Shown: positions 49,510-60,373 of the stretch, piece by piece
Layout of the letters: the number at the start of each line of letters is the position of its first letter
Position numbering within the stretch: position 1 is the stretch's first letter
Assembly: GCA_029204225.1 (NCBI GenBank)
Contig: CM055095.1
Coordinates: 59,846,414 to 59,910,413, forward strand
Length of the DNA: 64,000 nucleotides
Direction of reading: 5' to 3'
Origin: Diphasiastrum complanatum
Taxonomy: Eukaryota; Streptophyta; Lycopodiopsida; Lycopodiales; Lycopodiaceae
Notes under the pieces: model-generated
The model's input: the letters and a program-made list of their open reading frames with translations, nothing else
The model's database searches: none
Told to the model about the DNA's origin: nothing
Position numbers and translations under genes: made by a program

Positions 49510-50754
49510 GATATTGTTAATAATCGTATAAGGTGCTACCTTATATTAAAAAACTATCTTTTGCTCGAAATCGTAACCATCCGGATATATCTGATCCTTG
49601 AGATACATAATAATATCATTATATAATGAATTTGTGGATGAAATTTCAAATAGATGTTCATCTAGAAAATCATCATTAATAAATTCTTCAATTTTTCCGG
49701 TGCTGAGTTGCCGAGAAAATCAGCATTTGTATGATACTTTCCTTGGCGAAGTTCTACTTGATAAGTGAATTCCTGCAGAAGTAGAACCCATCGAACAATT
49801 TGTCCTGATAGATCTGGTTTACTTACAAGATACTTAAGAGCATAATGGTCCACATGAAAAATAAATACATATCCCAGCGAATAATGTCAAAAAATTTTAA
49901 CAGTGAAAATCATGCCAAGTGCTTCCCTTTCTGTAGTCGAATAATTCTTCTCTGATGCACTGAGCTGTCGACTCGCATAGTAGATGGGATGATCCTTCTT
50001 CTGGTCGTCCTTTTGGCTTAGACAGACGCCAATAGCAAATGCAAAAACATCCACATAACTGTGAAATAAAATAGCCCAGTTGCGTGGTCTTAGAATAGGA
50101 GTATTAATCAACCTTTGCTTAAGATCTTCGAATGCTTTCTGCTGTTCATTCGTCCACAAGTATTCTACTTGTTTCTTCAGTAGATGTGTAAGAGAGGAAA
50201 CAATAGAAGAATGATTATGAATAAATCTCTTGTAATAGCCAACATGTCCAAAGAAAGCTCTTAGTTCTCGTAAATTTGTTGGTATATGGAGATTTCTTAT
50301 AAGCTCGACTTTATCTTTGTCGACTTTTATTCCTCTGTTAGATATTCTGTGTCCGAGCAATATTTCTTCTTTCATACCAAAAAAACATTTCTCTGGATGA
50401 AGAGATAAACAAGTATCTCGACACCGTTGCAATATTAATTTCAGCTTCTACAGGTGTGTCTTTATATCACTATATACACAGAAATCATCAATAAATATTT
50501 TGAGAAAAGTTCTCAAGAAGGCATCAAAGATTAACATCATAATTCGCTAAAAAGTCGTTGGAGCGTTACAAAGACCAAAGGGCATTTTGTTGTAGGCATA
50601 AGTGCCCCAATTCGTAGTGAATGTGTTCTTTGAACGATCCTCCTTTCACACTCCAACCTGATTATATCCAGAAAAGCCGTCACAGAAACTGTAATGCTCT
50701 TGACCAGCAATCTGATCTAGGATGGAATCAGTGAAAGGCAGAGGATGATTGTCT
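49510..50754 (-). pseudogene. Gypsy J reverse transcriptase and RNase H
   Basis: Minus-strand pieces: DNHPLPFTDSILDQIAGQEH, FCDGFSGYNQV, then a stop; FTTNWGTYAYNKMPFGLCNA; IFIDDFCVYSD, the catalytic FIDD box, intact; HPEKCFFGMKEEILLGHRIS; GHVGYYKRFIHNHS; RNase H YYASRQLSASEKNYSTTERE, VDHYALKYLVSKPDLSG and RWVLLLQEFTYQVELRQGKY. Stops near 50550 and 50650 and between RNase H and integrase break it. Upstream it is joined abruptly to ORF X at 50755, so protease, gag and the start of reverse transcriptase are missing. Confidence 0.85.
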
Positions 50755-51318
50755 TTATGGTTCAAGAGGGGCTTTGGCCAACTTAGTGTGAGATTCCACT
50801 ATCTTGTGAAGGATTTGAGATGTGATGCGGTCTTTCCTGAGGTTGCCAACCATCAAGAAATTATTCAATAGCTGGGTAGCTGCGTGGCTGGAAGGCTCAA
50901 TGATGGCTTCTAGAAGGTAGCCATCATTGGTCCAATGTAGATTGTTGGTGAGGTCAATAAATGGCTTGATAGCCTGTTTGGCATGCTTGTGATTGGGTGA
51001 GGCCTGCGTACAAGATGATATTCCTATAGCTGCAAGTGCGGCCTCAGTGACGCGCACTTTGTGTGTGGCTCCCTGGAAAGTGACATAGAATTTGGATTTC
51101 TCTTCCTTCCACGTACTGAAGGCAAGAGTGATGAAATCCATATTGATACGATCCGAAAAGGCTCTCTCATGAATACCCATTGCAGTGAGTAGAGGCTCCG
51201 CAAGGGTCATCCACTGAGTGACCATGCTTGTGCTAGGAAGAATCATGATGTCCGTTGTAGATGAGACATCATGATGGATAGTATAGCGCGGAGACTGGGA
51301 AGTATCGGTAGAAGACAT
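50755..51318 (-). CDS. Athila/Tat-type additional ORF, copy X
   Basis: Open frame of 187 residues from MSSTDTSQSPRYTIHHDVSS. It contains SKFYVTFQGATHKVRVTEAA then LAAIGISSCTQ and, later, LHWTNDGYLLEAIIEPSSHA and LRKDRITSQILHKIVES. The layout parallels copy Y (46880-47590): an F.V..(R)G motif, a short gap and then ..LGI/LGL, followed by a helix-rich part. I read it as the same extra-ORF family. Its end runs directly into J reverse transcriptase DNA, so its true C-terminus is probably missing. Function is unknown. Confidence 0.45.
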   Translation of the reverse strand: MSSTDTSQSPRYTIHHDVSSTTDIMILPSTSMVTQWMTLAEPLLTAMGIHERAFSDRINMDFITLAFSTWKEEKSKFYVTFQGATHKVRVTEAALAAIGISSCTQASPNHKHAKQAIKPFIDLTNNLHWTNDGYLLEAIIEPSSHAATQLLNNFLMVGNLRKDRITSQILHKIVESHTKLAKAPLEP

Positions 51319-52136
51319 GATGATCAGAAAGGAATTATAACACGTAAAAGTGTATCAGAAGGCAATGTAGGAAATTTGGAAGGCAAAATTCACGAGAGCT
51401 TCGCTAGCACACGTGAGGAATGAATCAAATTCAGCCAACTTATAGGTGAATTTCGTGGGTCCATTACACTGAATAGTAGTTTGGCTGATCAGTTCTGAAC
51501 AAAAATTTGCAGGCATGTGCAGTACTGTAAAAATAGACTATAAAAATCTCGACGAAGGTTTCTAGGGATCTTAATTTATCAGGCGAACGTTTTCCAAGGG
51601 TAGCAAAGGATGAACCTTAGCCCAGGAGGGTCCTTTGCCCAGGTACTGTCATAAATGTATTTTTTCACAATGTGAACCTATGGACAACCTAATTTTGACA
51701 TTTTAAGATCATGTAGCAGGTCGGCGAAGGTTCATAATGAGGTTATGATGCTCGGCGAAGGTTCCCAAAATGGCATATCACTGAACATTCGCCTGACTCA
51801 AAAATTGGATTTTCTCTTGTCAAGAACCTTCGCCCACCTCAATTTAGATAAATCAAGGGTGGATGTATAGTCTGAGAGCTCAACAAAGGTTTTTGATACT
51901 GTATTGGTCAAATCTGCCCCAATCAGTAATTTTCTAAGTCATTTTCCATAAAAAATACTGTACTTCCTTTTCCTTATGCTGATGACTTCTTGACTTTTGC
52001 TCATCAGTCTTTCCTTATTTATTTATTAATTTTTATTTTTTATTCTTTTTTAACTGTCTTTTTTCAAAAAAGTCAAAAAATAAAAGATTGAAAACAAAGA
52101 ATTGAAAAACAAATAAAATTAAAAAATATATTGAGA
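51319..52136. other. Gypsy LTR/untranslated-type DNA with GGCGAAGGTT motifs
   Basis: No gene. A motif GGCGAAGGTT or close variants recurs at about 51551, 51582, 51723 and 51753, and on the other strand at about 51787 and 51825. A T/A-rich low-complexity stretch covers 52010-52130. Confidence 0.5.
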
Positions 52137-53459
52137 TTAGGCTTGCTGAACTGGCGGAGCAGGCTGCCAAAATTTGCGTAATCGGCTGTCATTTACCGGA
52201 GTATCAAATCGTTTTCCATCCAAGCGCTCAAAAATTACTGCGCCATAGTTCAGAATTTCCTTCACTTTATACGGACCTTCCCCGGTAAACTTCAACTTAC
52301 TCCTTGATCAGCTTGGTTTTGTACATCAATGCAAGATCTCCTGCTTTCAGATCTTTTTTGTGCAATCGACGATCGTGCCATGCCTTGAGACGGGCTTTCT
52401 CTGCTGTTAAGGCATGAACTGCCATCAATCGGGTTTCACATAATTTGTGCAACGCTTCATGACGGAGTTGTAAAGACATATCATCATTTAATCTTTCTAT
52501 TGCTGCTATGCATAAAGATGGGATTAAAAATTCAATTGACATAACAACATCTTGACCATAAACCAATTGAAAAGGTGTTTGATTTGTACTATTTTTGTAA
52601 GCGATTCTGAATGCCCATAATGCTGCATAAAGTTTATGTTCCCAATCGGACCGACTAGCTTCAATTGTCTTTGTCAAAATGGTGCATAAAATCTTATTGG
52701 AAGATTCAGCTTGGCTATTCCCTCTGGGATAATAGGGAGTACTAAATCTGCGTATAACAAAAAATTCTTCCAGTAAACACTTTATTGTTTGATTAACAAA
52801 GTGTGTACCCCGGTCACTGACAATTTCGATCGGACATCCAAATCTGATTATAATATTTTCATATAGAAACTTGGCCGTAGATTTCGCATCAGCCACTTTG
52901 ACAGCTTTGGCTCCAACCCACTTGGTCATATAATCAGTTGTGACGATAATGTATCGGGCCTGAGATCCTTGCGCAGCATGATGAATAGGACAAACATAAT
53001 CTAGTCCCCATTTTTCAAACGGTGCTTGCGATAAAACCGGATGTAAGGGTTCATAATTTTGTCGAGTAGGCCGTCGTGCTCGCTGGCAGACATCACATAT
53101 CTGAATAAAATTTTCTATGTCCTTATGAAGCGTAGGCCACCAACAACCGGATTGCAAAAGTTTGCGAATAGTAATATCTGTAGAGAAGTGTCCTCCACCC
53201 ATGCCATCATGTGAAAACATGATTAAATCTGGTACTTCATGTGGTAAACACATCTTCGTAAAATATTATCTGATCCACGACTGTACAATTGTCCTGCAAT
53301 AAATTGATAAGGTTGAGCCTTTTGAATCAATTGTCTCTTTTGTACTTTTGTCAAGGAGTTATTTGGTTGTCCTAGCATCAGGTACTCAACAATATCTGCC
53401 GCCCACTCAGGTATTGCTTCAACATAGAACAACGCAGCATCTGGCAGTTCATCATCCAC
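52137..53459 (-). pseudogene. Ty3/gypsy element K integrase
   Basis: Minus strand, nearly complete, in three frames. The N-terminal part is at 53459-53223. The zinc finger and core are at 53253-52297: HDGMGGGHFSTDITIRKLLQ, CDVCQRARRPTR, KWGLDYVCPIHHA (D), IVSDRGTHFVNQ (D), NSQAESSNKIL (E). A C-terminal module follows after a stop: TGEGPYKVKEILNYGAVIFE and RLRKFWQPAPPVQQA, ending at TAA (52137-52139). HHCC and DD(35)E residues are readable. Two small disruptions (~53240 and ~52297) make it a pseudogene. Confidence 0.87.
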
Positions 53460-54857
53460 TTCAGTATTAACTGGTGCGGATTCAATTCGTGAAACGTGAT
53501 CGGCTAGATAATGCTACTTTCCCTTTCTAACCACAATTCGAAAGTCAAATTCAGTCAATAATAATAATCATCTTGCAATACGTCCAGTATCACACGTCTT
53601 GTTTATCAAGTAAAGTAACGGTTGATAATCCGTATAAAATGCAAAGTGCGTTTCCATGAGGTAGTGATGAAATTTCCGAACAAAAAAAATCATGGCTAGC
53701 GCTTCACGTTCTGTTGGTGAATAATTCTTCTTTGGATCTGTAAGTTGTCTGCTTGCAAATTGTATGGGATAATCTTTCTTATAGTCACCTGGCTACATCA
53801 AAACTGATCCAACGGGGTATTTTGAGGCATCTGTATGAACATGAAACTCTAATGTCCAATCTGGAGAATGCAGTATTGGTGCTGACGTTTCAAAGGCTTC
53901 TGACGCCTCTACTGTCCAAATAGGAACAATAGTTAGTTTGTATATAGGTCGTGCTAAATCTGCGAAAAAGATAATAAAAATTTGATAGTAGTTCGCATGA
54001 CCCATAAACACATAAACTCCTCGAATTGTTGCTGGCGGTGGCAATTCCACAATAACTTTGATCTTAGAATAATCAGTGGCAATACCATGTCTTGATATCA
54101 CATGTCCAAGCACAACTCCGTGCGAAACCCATATTTGGCATTTTTCTGGATTTAGAGAAATTTGATATTTGTGGCATCTTTCAAATATTTTCTCCTATCG
54201 ATCCAGGTGGTCTGTATCTGTACTATGAACTCCCAAGTTGTCCAAGTAAATTTCAAAAAATTTCTGCAGATAATCTTTAAAAGCAAATTGCATTACTCTT
54301 TGGAATGAACTTGGTGCATTACATAGTCCAAACGACATTACTTTGTAAGCATAGGTGCCCCATTCTGTTGCAAAATCAGTTTTGTGACGATCGGCAGGTG
54401 CAATCTTAACCGGGTTAAAACCAGTAAATCCATCCAGGAAACTATAAGCTTACACTCCGGCAAGGCAATCCAAAATGATTTCAGTAAAAGATAACGGAAA
54501 GTGATCCTTCAGTGTCACTTTATTCAATGCTTTGAGATTCACACAGATTCGCAATTTCCCATTTTTCTTAGGAATAATGACAATCGGTGAAATTCATTCT
54601 GTATGATTGATCTCATAAATGAAATCGGCGTCAAGCAATCTCTGAAGCTCTTTTTTTATCAGATCTGCCACATTAGGATTACAACGATAGAACTTTGTAA
54701 TCTTTGGAACTGCATCAGGTACTAAAGGTATGGTATGTTCAATCACTAATGTCGGAATACCCTTCAAATCTTGATAAGTCCATGCAAAGCTTGTGCATAT
54801 GGCAACCAATGTTAATGGAAAATGGAATTCAATGTGTTGATAGATAACAAATTCCAA
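53460..54857 (-). pseudogene. Gypsy K reverse transcriptase and RNase H, active site altered
   Basis: Minus strand: VPDAVPKITKFYRCNPNVAD, LIKKELQRLLDADFIYEINH, TE, a stop where G1 has W, LRICVNLKALN, DFATEWGTYAYKVMSFGLCN, QRVMQFAFKDYLQ, and then IYLDNLGVHS where YLDD is expected: the second catalytic aspartate is asparagine. Then YVFMGHANYYQIFIIFFADL and RNase H in shifted frames. So the polymerase active site is lost in addition to stops. Confidence 0.85.
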
Positions 54858-56057
54858 ATATATCGTGGTTTATACTGAGGGCCCTTTTTTTCATCAGTCT
54901 CGGTATAAAGCATGGAGGAATCATTTCATTCACATTCTATTTGGTTTTTCATGTTCTAGTTATATCGTGATGTGTAAAATTGATGTAAGGAATAGTGAAG
55001 CATCCAATTTGGATAGTATTCTCTATATCAATTATGGAACCAGTCTTGATACTTAATAAGTAATAAACGGAGTGCTTGATACTATTCAGGAGTAAGTTGT
55101 GATCCCACTTGGTTCAGCAAGATTCATTGGTTGCGTCCTAGCTAGGCCATCATAAACCTCTTTAGATTCTGGCATGTGTTCTTCAGGTTCACGATGTGTT
55201 TTAGGTAACATGATAACCACCTCATCCAGTGTATAACGTTTAAAATGCTCTGGCATATCATGCTGGACTACATTTGCCTGTTCTTTTTCAAAAGGACTTG
55301 TCTTGGATCTTCGTTTAGCCTTCTTAGCAGGAATTGATCATGGAGGTGATGACTTTCGGGATGATAAATCTTTCTTCACAGGTGAAGACTTCCTAGACGA
55401 TGATTTCTTGCTGGAAGTCTGACTTGAAGGATCATTCTTGACTTTTCCTTTGCCTTTATCCAATAGAGGTGGTACTTCCTTTGAATCGATCTTTTGAGGG
55501 GGATTTTCCCATTTCAGGACCGTATTATAATGTTGCTTAGCTTGTTTCTTCGTTATCGAACATGTGATCCTGCCTCCCTTCAATATAACTGCTTTGGGCG
55601 ATTTGATTGTTGGTTCATCAGGAACATTACGCACTCCAAATCTGGTTGGATCCATATGATGTAGAATCTGTTCATTTATAAGTTCTGCATTGCCATCATA
55701 AGTTAAGGCATAGACCACTGGTATGAGATCATCCTCAATTGGATCTGGTATAGGTCCTGTTGATATCCAGGCTACATTCAGCACATTTAGTGGAAACGTG
55801 ATTGGTGTATCCAAAGTTCGATCTAATAAGGAAATCTCGCTCAACTCTGATTGAGTATCTTGTTGACACATATATCCTGTTGTACAATCAATTGTTGTCA
55901 GAGCTTCATTCCAATTGACAGTATCTATTTGAGAATCGTAGTGAACTCCTAATTTTTTCTCTGGTCGATCACAAGTGTGGTCTGTTGTTGATGAATCGTC
56001 ATCCACTTTTTGAACCACTGGTTTGATAGTCCAAGTCGTGGGATCAACTCTGCACAT
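54858..56057 (-). pseudogene. Gypsy K protease-reverse transcriptase linker
   Basis: A 239-residue frame (56057-55338): DPTTWTIKPVVQKVDDDSST then THTCDR-like sequence shared with G0, PLNVLNVAWISTGPIPDPIE, KGGRITCSITKKQAKQHYNT, and a Ser/Lys-rich end (TSSKKSSSRKSSPVKKD). After a TGA (near 55338) it continues as AKKAKRRSKTSPFEKEQANV and VVIMLPKTHREPEEHMPESK to about 55080. From 55080 to 54858 nothing recognisable is seen. It is a low-complexity spacer without a known catalytic role. Confidence 0.7.
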
Positions 56058-56405
56058 TCATGATTTTCAAAAGTGATTTTTCTGGTACCCCAATTATGAA
56101 TTACTTGCGCAACTCGTAACCATGGAAGTCCTAATAGAACTCGGTAGACATTTGGTGCTTCTGGTAAGTCCATCACGATGAAAGTAATGACGAACTGTAC
56201 TCCTGCAATCCTGACAGATATATCTTCCACCATTCCTCGTGGACGAACTGTCATTTGATCCTCTAGCTTAATAGCAAAAGTAGTAGGCTTAATCTTTGTA
56301 AGGCCCCATTTTGTACATAGCTTTGTAGAAATCAAGTTAACTCCTAAACTGCCATCTATCACGGCTGGCTGCTTCTTTAGAAAATTGTCTATGTTGTATC
56401 GGCAT
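55949..56405 (-). pseudogene. Gypsy K aspartic protease
   Basis: The minus strand reads VIDGSLGVNLISTKLCTKWG, then PRGMVEDISVRIAGVQFVIT and LPWLRVAQVIHNWGTRKITF. The D-x-G active site is present, but the following S/T position is changed (DGSLG against DRGSG in G0). A frameshift precedes the active site (RQFSKEAA | VIDGS), and a second one follows ENHECAEL. Upstream of about 56405 the gypsy similarity stops and copia gag begins. Confidence 0.8.
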
Positions 56406-56558
56406 AGTGATCTGGCTTTTCCTCAATTGGTTCTACCCATTGCCATAGACCTTCGCCCTTCAACAAAAGTGAAGTTTTTAATTTCCAAATCAAGTAGTTT
56501 GAGCCTTCTGGGTCCAAGATTGTAGTGATCTTAGCTTGAATATTGGTGATCGATGACA
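56406..56558 (-). pseudogene. Copia element L, gag N-terminus fused to gypsy K
   Basis: The minus-strand frame starts at ATG (56556-56558): MSSITNIQAKITTILDPEGS, then NYLIWKLKTSLLLKGEGLWQ and WVEPIEEKPDHYAD. This is the copia gag pattern (NY..WK......L...LW..V). It runs into the gypsy protease near 56405, on the same strand. So a copia 5' end is joined to a gypsy body. Confidence 0.72.
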
Positions 56559-56660
56559 TCTTTTGATTCTAAATAACCTCCAAATCATGGCTTATTGATG
56601 GATGTATGAAGAATGCTGAGAGGGATGCGAAGATACCATTGTATCAACTTTAATTCCATA

Positions 56661-56673
56661 AGCTCTAATACCA
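56661..56673 (-). other. Primer-binding site of element L
   Basis: The minus strand reads TGGTATTAGAGCT, one or two bases from the LTR start TG at 56675. Initiator-Met-type copia site with one mismatch. Confidence 0.8.
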
Positions 56674-56674
56674 C

Positions 56675-57800
56675 TGTAGGAAAAATAGTAGTTATTCTTC
56701 CACAGAGAACACGATGCAAGTTTGAATAAATCAAACTAATATCTTGAAGAACAATCCAAAAGATTTCGTGAATTGTTCATGACATCTGAGGCTTGAACAA
56801 GAAACAGAATATTTTGCGACAAGATTCTGTTCACGAATCTTTTGAGCTTCAACAAGAAAGCCACGAGCTTCTACAAGAAACCGTTTTGTGAATCTTTCGA
56901 GTTGACAGCAAGAGAAATTTTGCGAATCCTTCATGAATTTTTCGAGTTGGTCACGAATAGAAATGTTTTGAGTTTGCGTTCATTTCTTTCTCATCCTTTG
57001 TCAAGTAAACTATGCGCTTTGTTAGTAGAATCAAGATTTGTCTAATCAGTTATTCTACATCCAAGAATGGTAAACTAAATTTAGTTGGAATTCAGCAGAA
57101 CTTTGTAATCCCTAGATATTGTTCTAGGTGATTGTATAAAGTTTATCTTGTTAAAGTCATGTGTATAATATGGTCTTTAATTACTTGGTTGATTGTGGAA
57201 TTTGGAACTCATAATCTGGGTAAGAATCGGGTTGGAAAAATATTCTTGAAATCCTTGTGGAAAAGATTTCACAATGATTCTTATATTCCCTAAGTGTATG
57301 TTGTACATATACTCCAGTATCTTTCAATGATTAAGTATGGTTTTGGAATCCTGTATATTATGATTGACGAATCATAAGGATGTTTATGATTGATGGATCA
57401 TAAATTGATACTTAAAGGTGATTTGAAGATTATGAGAAAATGTGAGGATTCTTAAGATAATGAGTAATTCTTGATCAATTGGGTGAGTCAAGGATTTAGA
57501 TATATTGGTTGAACTTTTAATTTCTTTACTCCACCACATAATTCAGATTGTGTGGATCTCACAGGCATTTGCGTTAAGTAATTGTTTACTTATGAGGAAC
57601 CAAAGGACAAAGTTTGAGGTCCGAAGGGCAAAGTCCCGAAGGCAAATCGTGTGGATCAATAGTGTCAGTCTACACTTTGGAGGATTGTAGATATGATTTA
57701 TCAACAATAACCGTTTGTTAGAATCGAACTCTATCTGGGTTTCATCAGGAATCGCAAAATCAGTCCACATAAACTGACACATCAAATTCCAACATGATGA
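56675..57800 (-). repeat. Element L, 5' LTR (end uncertain)
   Basis: Starts TGTAGGAAAAATAG after the primer site. It contains clustered GAATCTTT.GAG / TTTGCGAATC motifs at ~56760-56950. The part 57040-57610 has an inverted, diverged copy at ~61900-62460. A patch at ~57600-57650 resembles the CCGAAGG cluster of the H LTR (38390-38465). The right boundary is not defined (a CA near 57790 is one candidate). Confidence 0.55.
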
Positions 57801-58790
57801 TGGCTGTTAAGGTCAAGGTCAATACCAATTTGGTATTGAAGACCAGTCTGAAGTAATAAGCGTGGATGAGTGACACCATATATGAAGTAAAGCTTCAAGA
57901 ACTAACAACTAGATAATATGATTTAGAACTTGTAGCTTTCAATGAATAATCAGTACCAGGAATATGGTTTTTGTTGTTGTGACTTTCATCAATGAAACAT
58001 ACACCAACCATTTTTCAAAATCTTGAAGTTATAACTTGTGAGAGCCTTTTTCAAATTGGACCTTTTTTGGTTGTTGAATATTAAAAAATAACGACATTTC
58101 ATTAGGTGCACTTGAAATCCCATAGTGGAATGAATTTCTAACATGTTATAAACTAACTAAAACAATATGGCAACAGATCTTAATCCTCCTATGAACATAT
58201 TCTTCTCATATGTCCTTTGTGAATTCCATGTTTGCAATACCCATCATTGAATCCATTAACAAATTCTCCAACAAATTGACACTCCTGATTTATTACTACA
58301 CCAAATATGTTGATCATATCACACCTAGGATAACTTGATTGCTTGGAACACCCCATCAACGCCCAAAGGTACACATCAATGATTCCATAGATATTAATGG
58401 TCAATGTCAATCTTTGTGAGATGCGTGAAGACATTTGCTTGTTGGCAACAAAATCGTCAATATCTCTTGAACAATGCATTTCTCAACAGAGGTTTTAATC
58501 CTATGTAAGAATATGCAGCAATACGTTGACCATACCTTTCCACGAGCAGCACAAGTGGCTAAAAGAGAACAATGATAATGATAGACAATGATGCCTCTAC
58601 ATAGTAAACTCATGGCATCCTTAAAGAAGACAATAATTGACATAAAGATGAAATTAAAATTTAAGGGTAATGGATTAGATCAAGGGTTCGTTGCAAAGGT
58701 TCCACATTGCTTGTTCTTTCAAGTTCTTACTTTTTGCTCTCTCCACAATGCCAAATGCATTCTGAAGCCACTTTGAGAAATGAAAATTTC
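57801..58790. other. Intergenic DNA without recognised gene
   Basis: AT-rich; minus-strand frames at 58189-58643 have no recognised motif. It lies 3' of the F-box/kelch-like gene. Confidence 0.45.
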
Positions 58791-58813
58791 ATTTCATTCT
58801 AGAAACTTAAACC

Positions 58814-59744
58814 TTAAATCAAAAGTCTGTGTGCGTGTAACCAATGAGTGATTGATTGGTTTGATGCCTTGGACAAGCTTGTAAAATACAGAAGATCGCC
58901 TTGGCCAACAATGTGCATCGCCGTCAAATCCTCCCTCTTCTGGAAATCCTGAAGTAGTGCTGGGGGCATCCTTGCCACTTCCTCCCAATTTTGGGTTTCC
59001 AAGATCAACTTCCATATGTAAAGCGTTGATTCTTCTGTCCCTGTTACCTCCATTTTGCTAATTGTTCCTACCATGAGTAGTTCACCTCTATGCTCAAACA
59101 GGTAAGGTTTTTTTATGTAAGCGCTCATGGAGGCAGCTGGATCCAGCCAAATGTTGCGAATGGGATCATAGCTCACCAGCCTGTTTGGATTTTTGACCAG
59201 GCAGTAAAGAATTCTTCTGTAAACAGGGCGTGAAATGCTGAACTCAATCTGAGATGGCACCTGCACACTTGTGCTGGTCCAAGAATCGGTGAGGGAGTCA
59301 TAAATTTCCATTTTGCTGTAGTATCCTTCCAGAAGGAGCTTGAATCCATTGGTGGTGCGGTCAATGACGAGAGCCTGAAACAGATCAGGCGCATCATCAC
59401 ACATATTGGAGATCTGAAACGCATCCGCGGGTCGCAAACAGAATCCGCCAGGGCCGGGAGGGAGCAGCTTCGTCTCGCCGCTCACAGGATTGCAAACCCA
59501 CAGCTGATGGGCATCAAGGAGAGCAGAACAGTTGATTTTTTTGGCAAAGCACAAGAGGGTGGCAGCTGCCGCCCAGGCCGACCGGCAGGCGCTCCCAATT
59601 GCCAGATTCTGGATCGTAACACTTCCAAGGAGCTCTGCTGCTGGCTGCTACGAAAACAAACAGAGGCCTCCTCTTCGTGCTGCTGCTGCTTCTCTTGTCA
59701 GAATAAGCCAGCGTTAGCTTCCTTTGTGGATCATCGCGCTCCAT
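58814..59744 (-). pseudogene. F-box/kelch-repeat-like protein, one frameshift
   Basis: The only plausible host gene. Frame 1 (59744 to ~59580): MERDDPQRKLTLAYSDKRSS, then WKCYDPESGNWERLPVG. Frame 2 (~59575-58814): LLCFAKKINCSALLDAHQLW, CNPVSGETKLLPPGPGG, LVIDRTTNGFKLLLEGYYSK, EIYDSLTDSWTSTS, LVSYDPIRNIWLDPAASM and LYIWKLILETQNWEEVARMP. Repeated 'YDP...W..LP' units are the kelch blades that plant SCF F-box/kelch adaptors use to bind substrates. An N-terminal F-box is not present in this reading; it may lie in an upstream exon or be lost. The two frames differ by one base near 59575, so this is a mutated copy or a sequence error. It is visibly GC-richer than its surroundings. Confidence 0.72.
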
Positions 59745-59920
59745 CTCCTCCTCCTCTTTTTCTTCTTCTTCTTCTTCTTCTTCTCTTCGTCGTCGTTTTC
59801 TTCATCATCATCATCCAATAAACACAAAGTTATCCCTCCGCAGCCATACGTCCCCGAGGCAAAAAAAATACAAATCACAGGTGAGAGAGAGAGTGGATAG
59901 ATTCTAACGCAAACCAATAG
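59745..59920 (-). other. Upstream region of the F-box/kelch-like gene with (GAA)n
   Basis: On the gene strand, GATGATGATGATGAAG followed by an AAG/GAAGAAG run lies just upstream of the ATG. It is likely 5' untranslated DNA: a frame through it gives only poly-acidic then poly-lysine sequence. A GAGAGAGAG stretch is near 59885. Confidence 0.5.
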
Positions 59921-60297
59921 GCAGCTGCCATGCCTAACTTTAATAGTCTATGACTTTCATTGCCAGTATGCTGATGCACAATTCTCGATTCTCTGTTGAC
60001 AGCTTAATCAGCCAGAGTGTAGTACTGCTGTACTACTCTGATAACATCTCATCTGTAGAACGCGCTTCATCCAATTCGATAGAGGCCAGATTGTGGTTCT
60101 GAATTTATTAACACTACCCATCCTAAATATAAGTAATACTAGTTACTTTTTAATGTCTGTCGACATCAGAATAACACTCAAAACCACTTGCCATAATTGT
60201 ACCAAAAAACATAACTTTTTAACGCTGTCCTCTTTGGGAATGACATTATTTACTATAAAATCTACATTAACCTTGTTGGTATAGTACGACATATATC
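59921..60297 (+). other. Probable end of the gypsy M 5' LTR
   Basis: AT-rich DNA ending ACATATATCA, a few bases before an Athila/Tat-type primer site. The LTR start is not visible and no partner is in the window, so only the end can be placed. Confidence 0.45.
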
Positions 60298-60303
60298 AAT
60301 TTT

Positions 60304-60321
60304 TGGCGCCGTTGCCGTGGA
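60304..60321 (+). other. Primer-binding site of gypsy element M
   Basis: TGGCGCCGTTGCCGTGGA. In plant Athila/Tat gypsy elements the primer site after the 5' LTR is TGGCGCCGTTGCCGGGGA-like; this copy has one difference. Confidence 0.82.
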
Positions 60322-60373
60322 TAGTTCAGGAAAGTTATAAGAAATCTGACAAATCCATTTCCATCTCTAGTGT

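Noticed and set aside
59507-59821. Plus-strand 104-residue frame opposite the F-box/kelch-like gene
   Set aside because: Antisense shadow; its end is translated CTT repeats (poly-Leu/Val).
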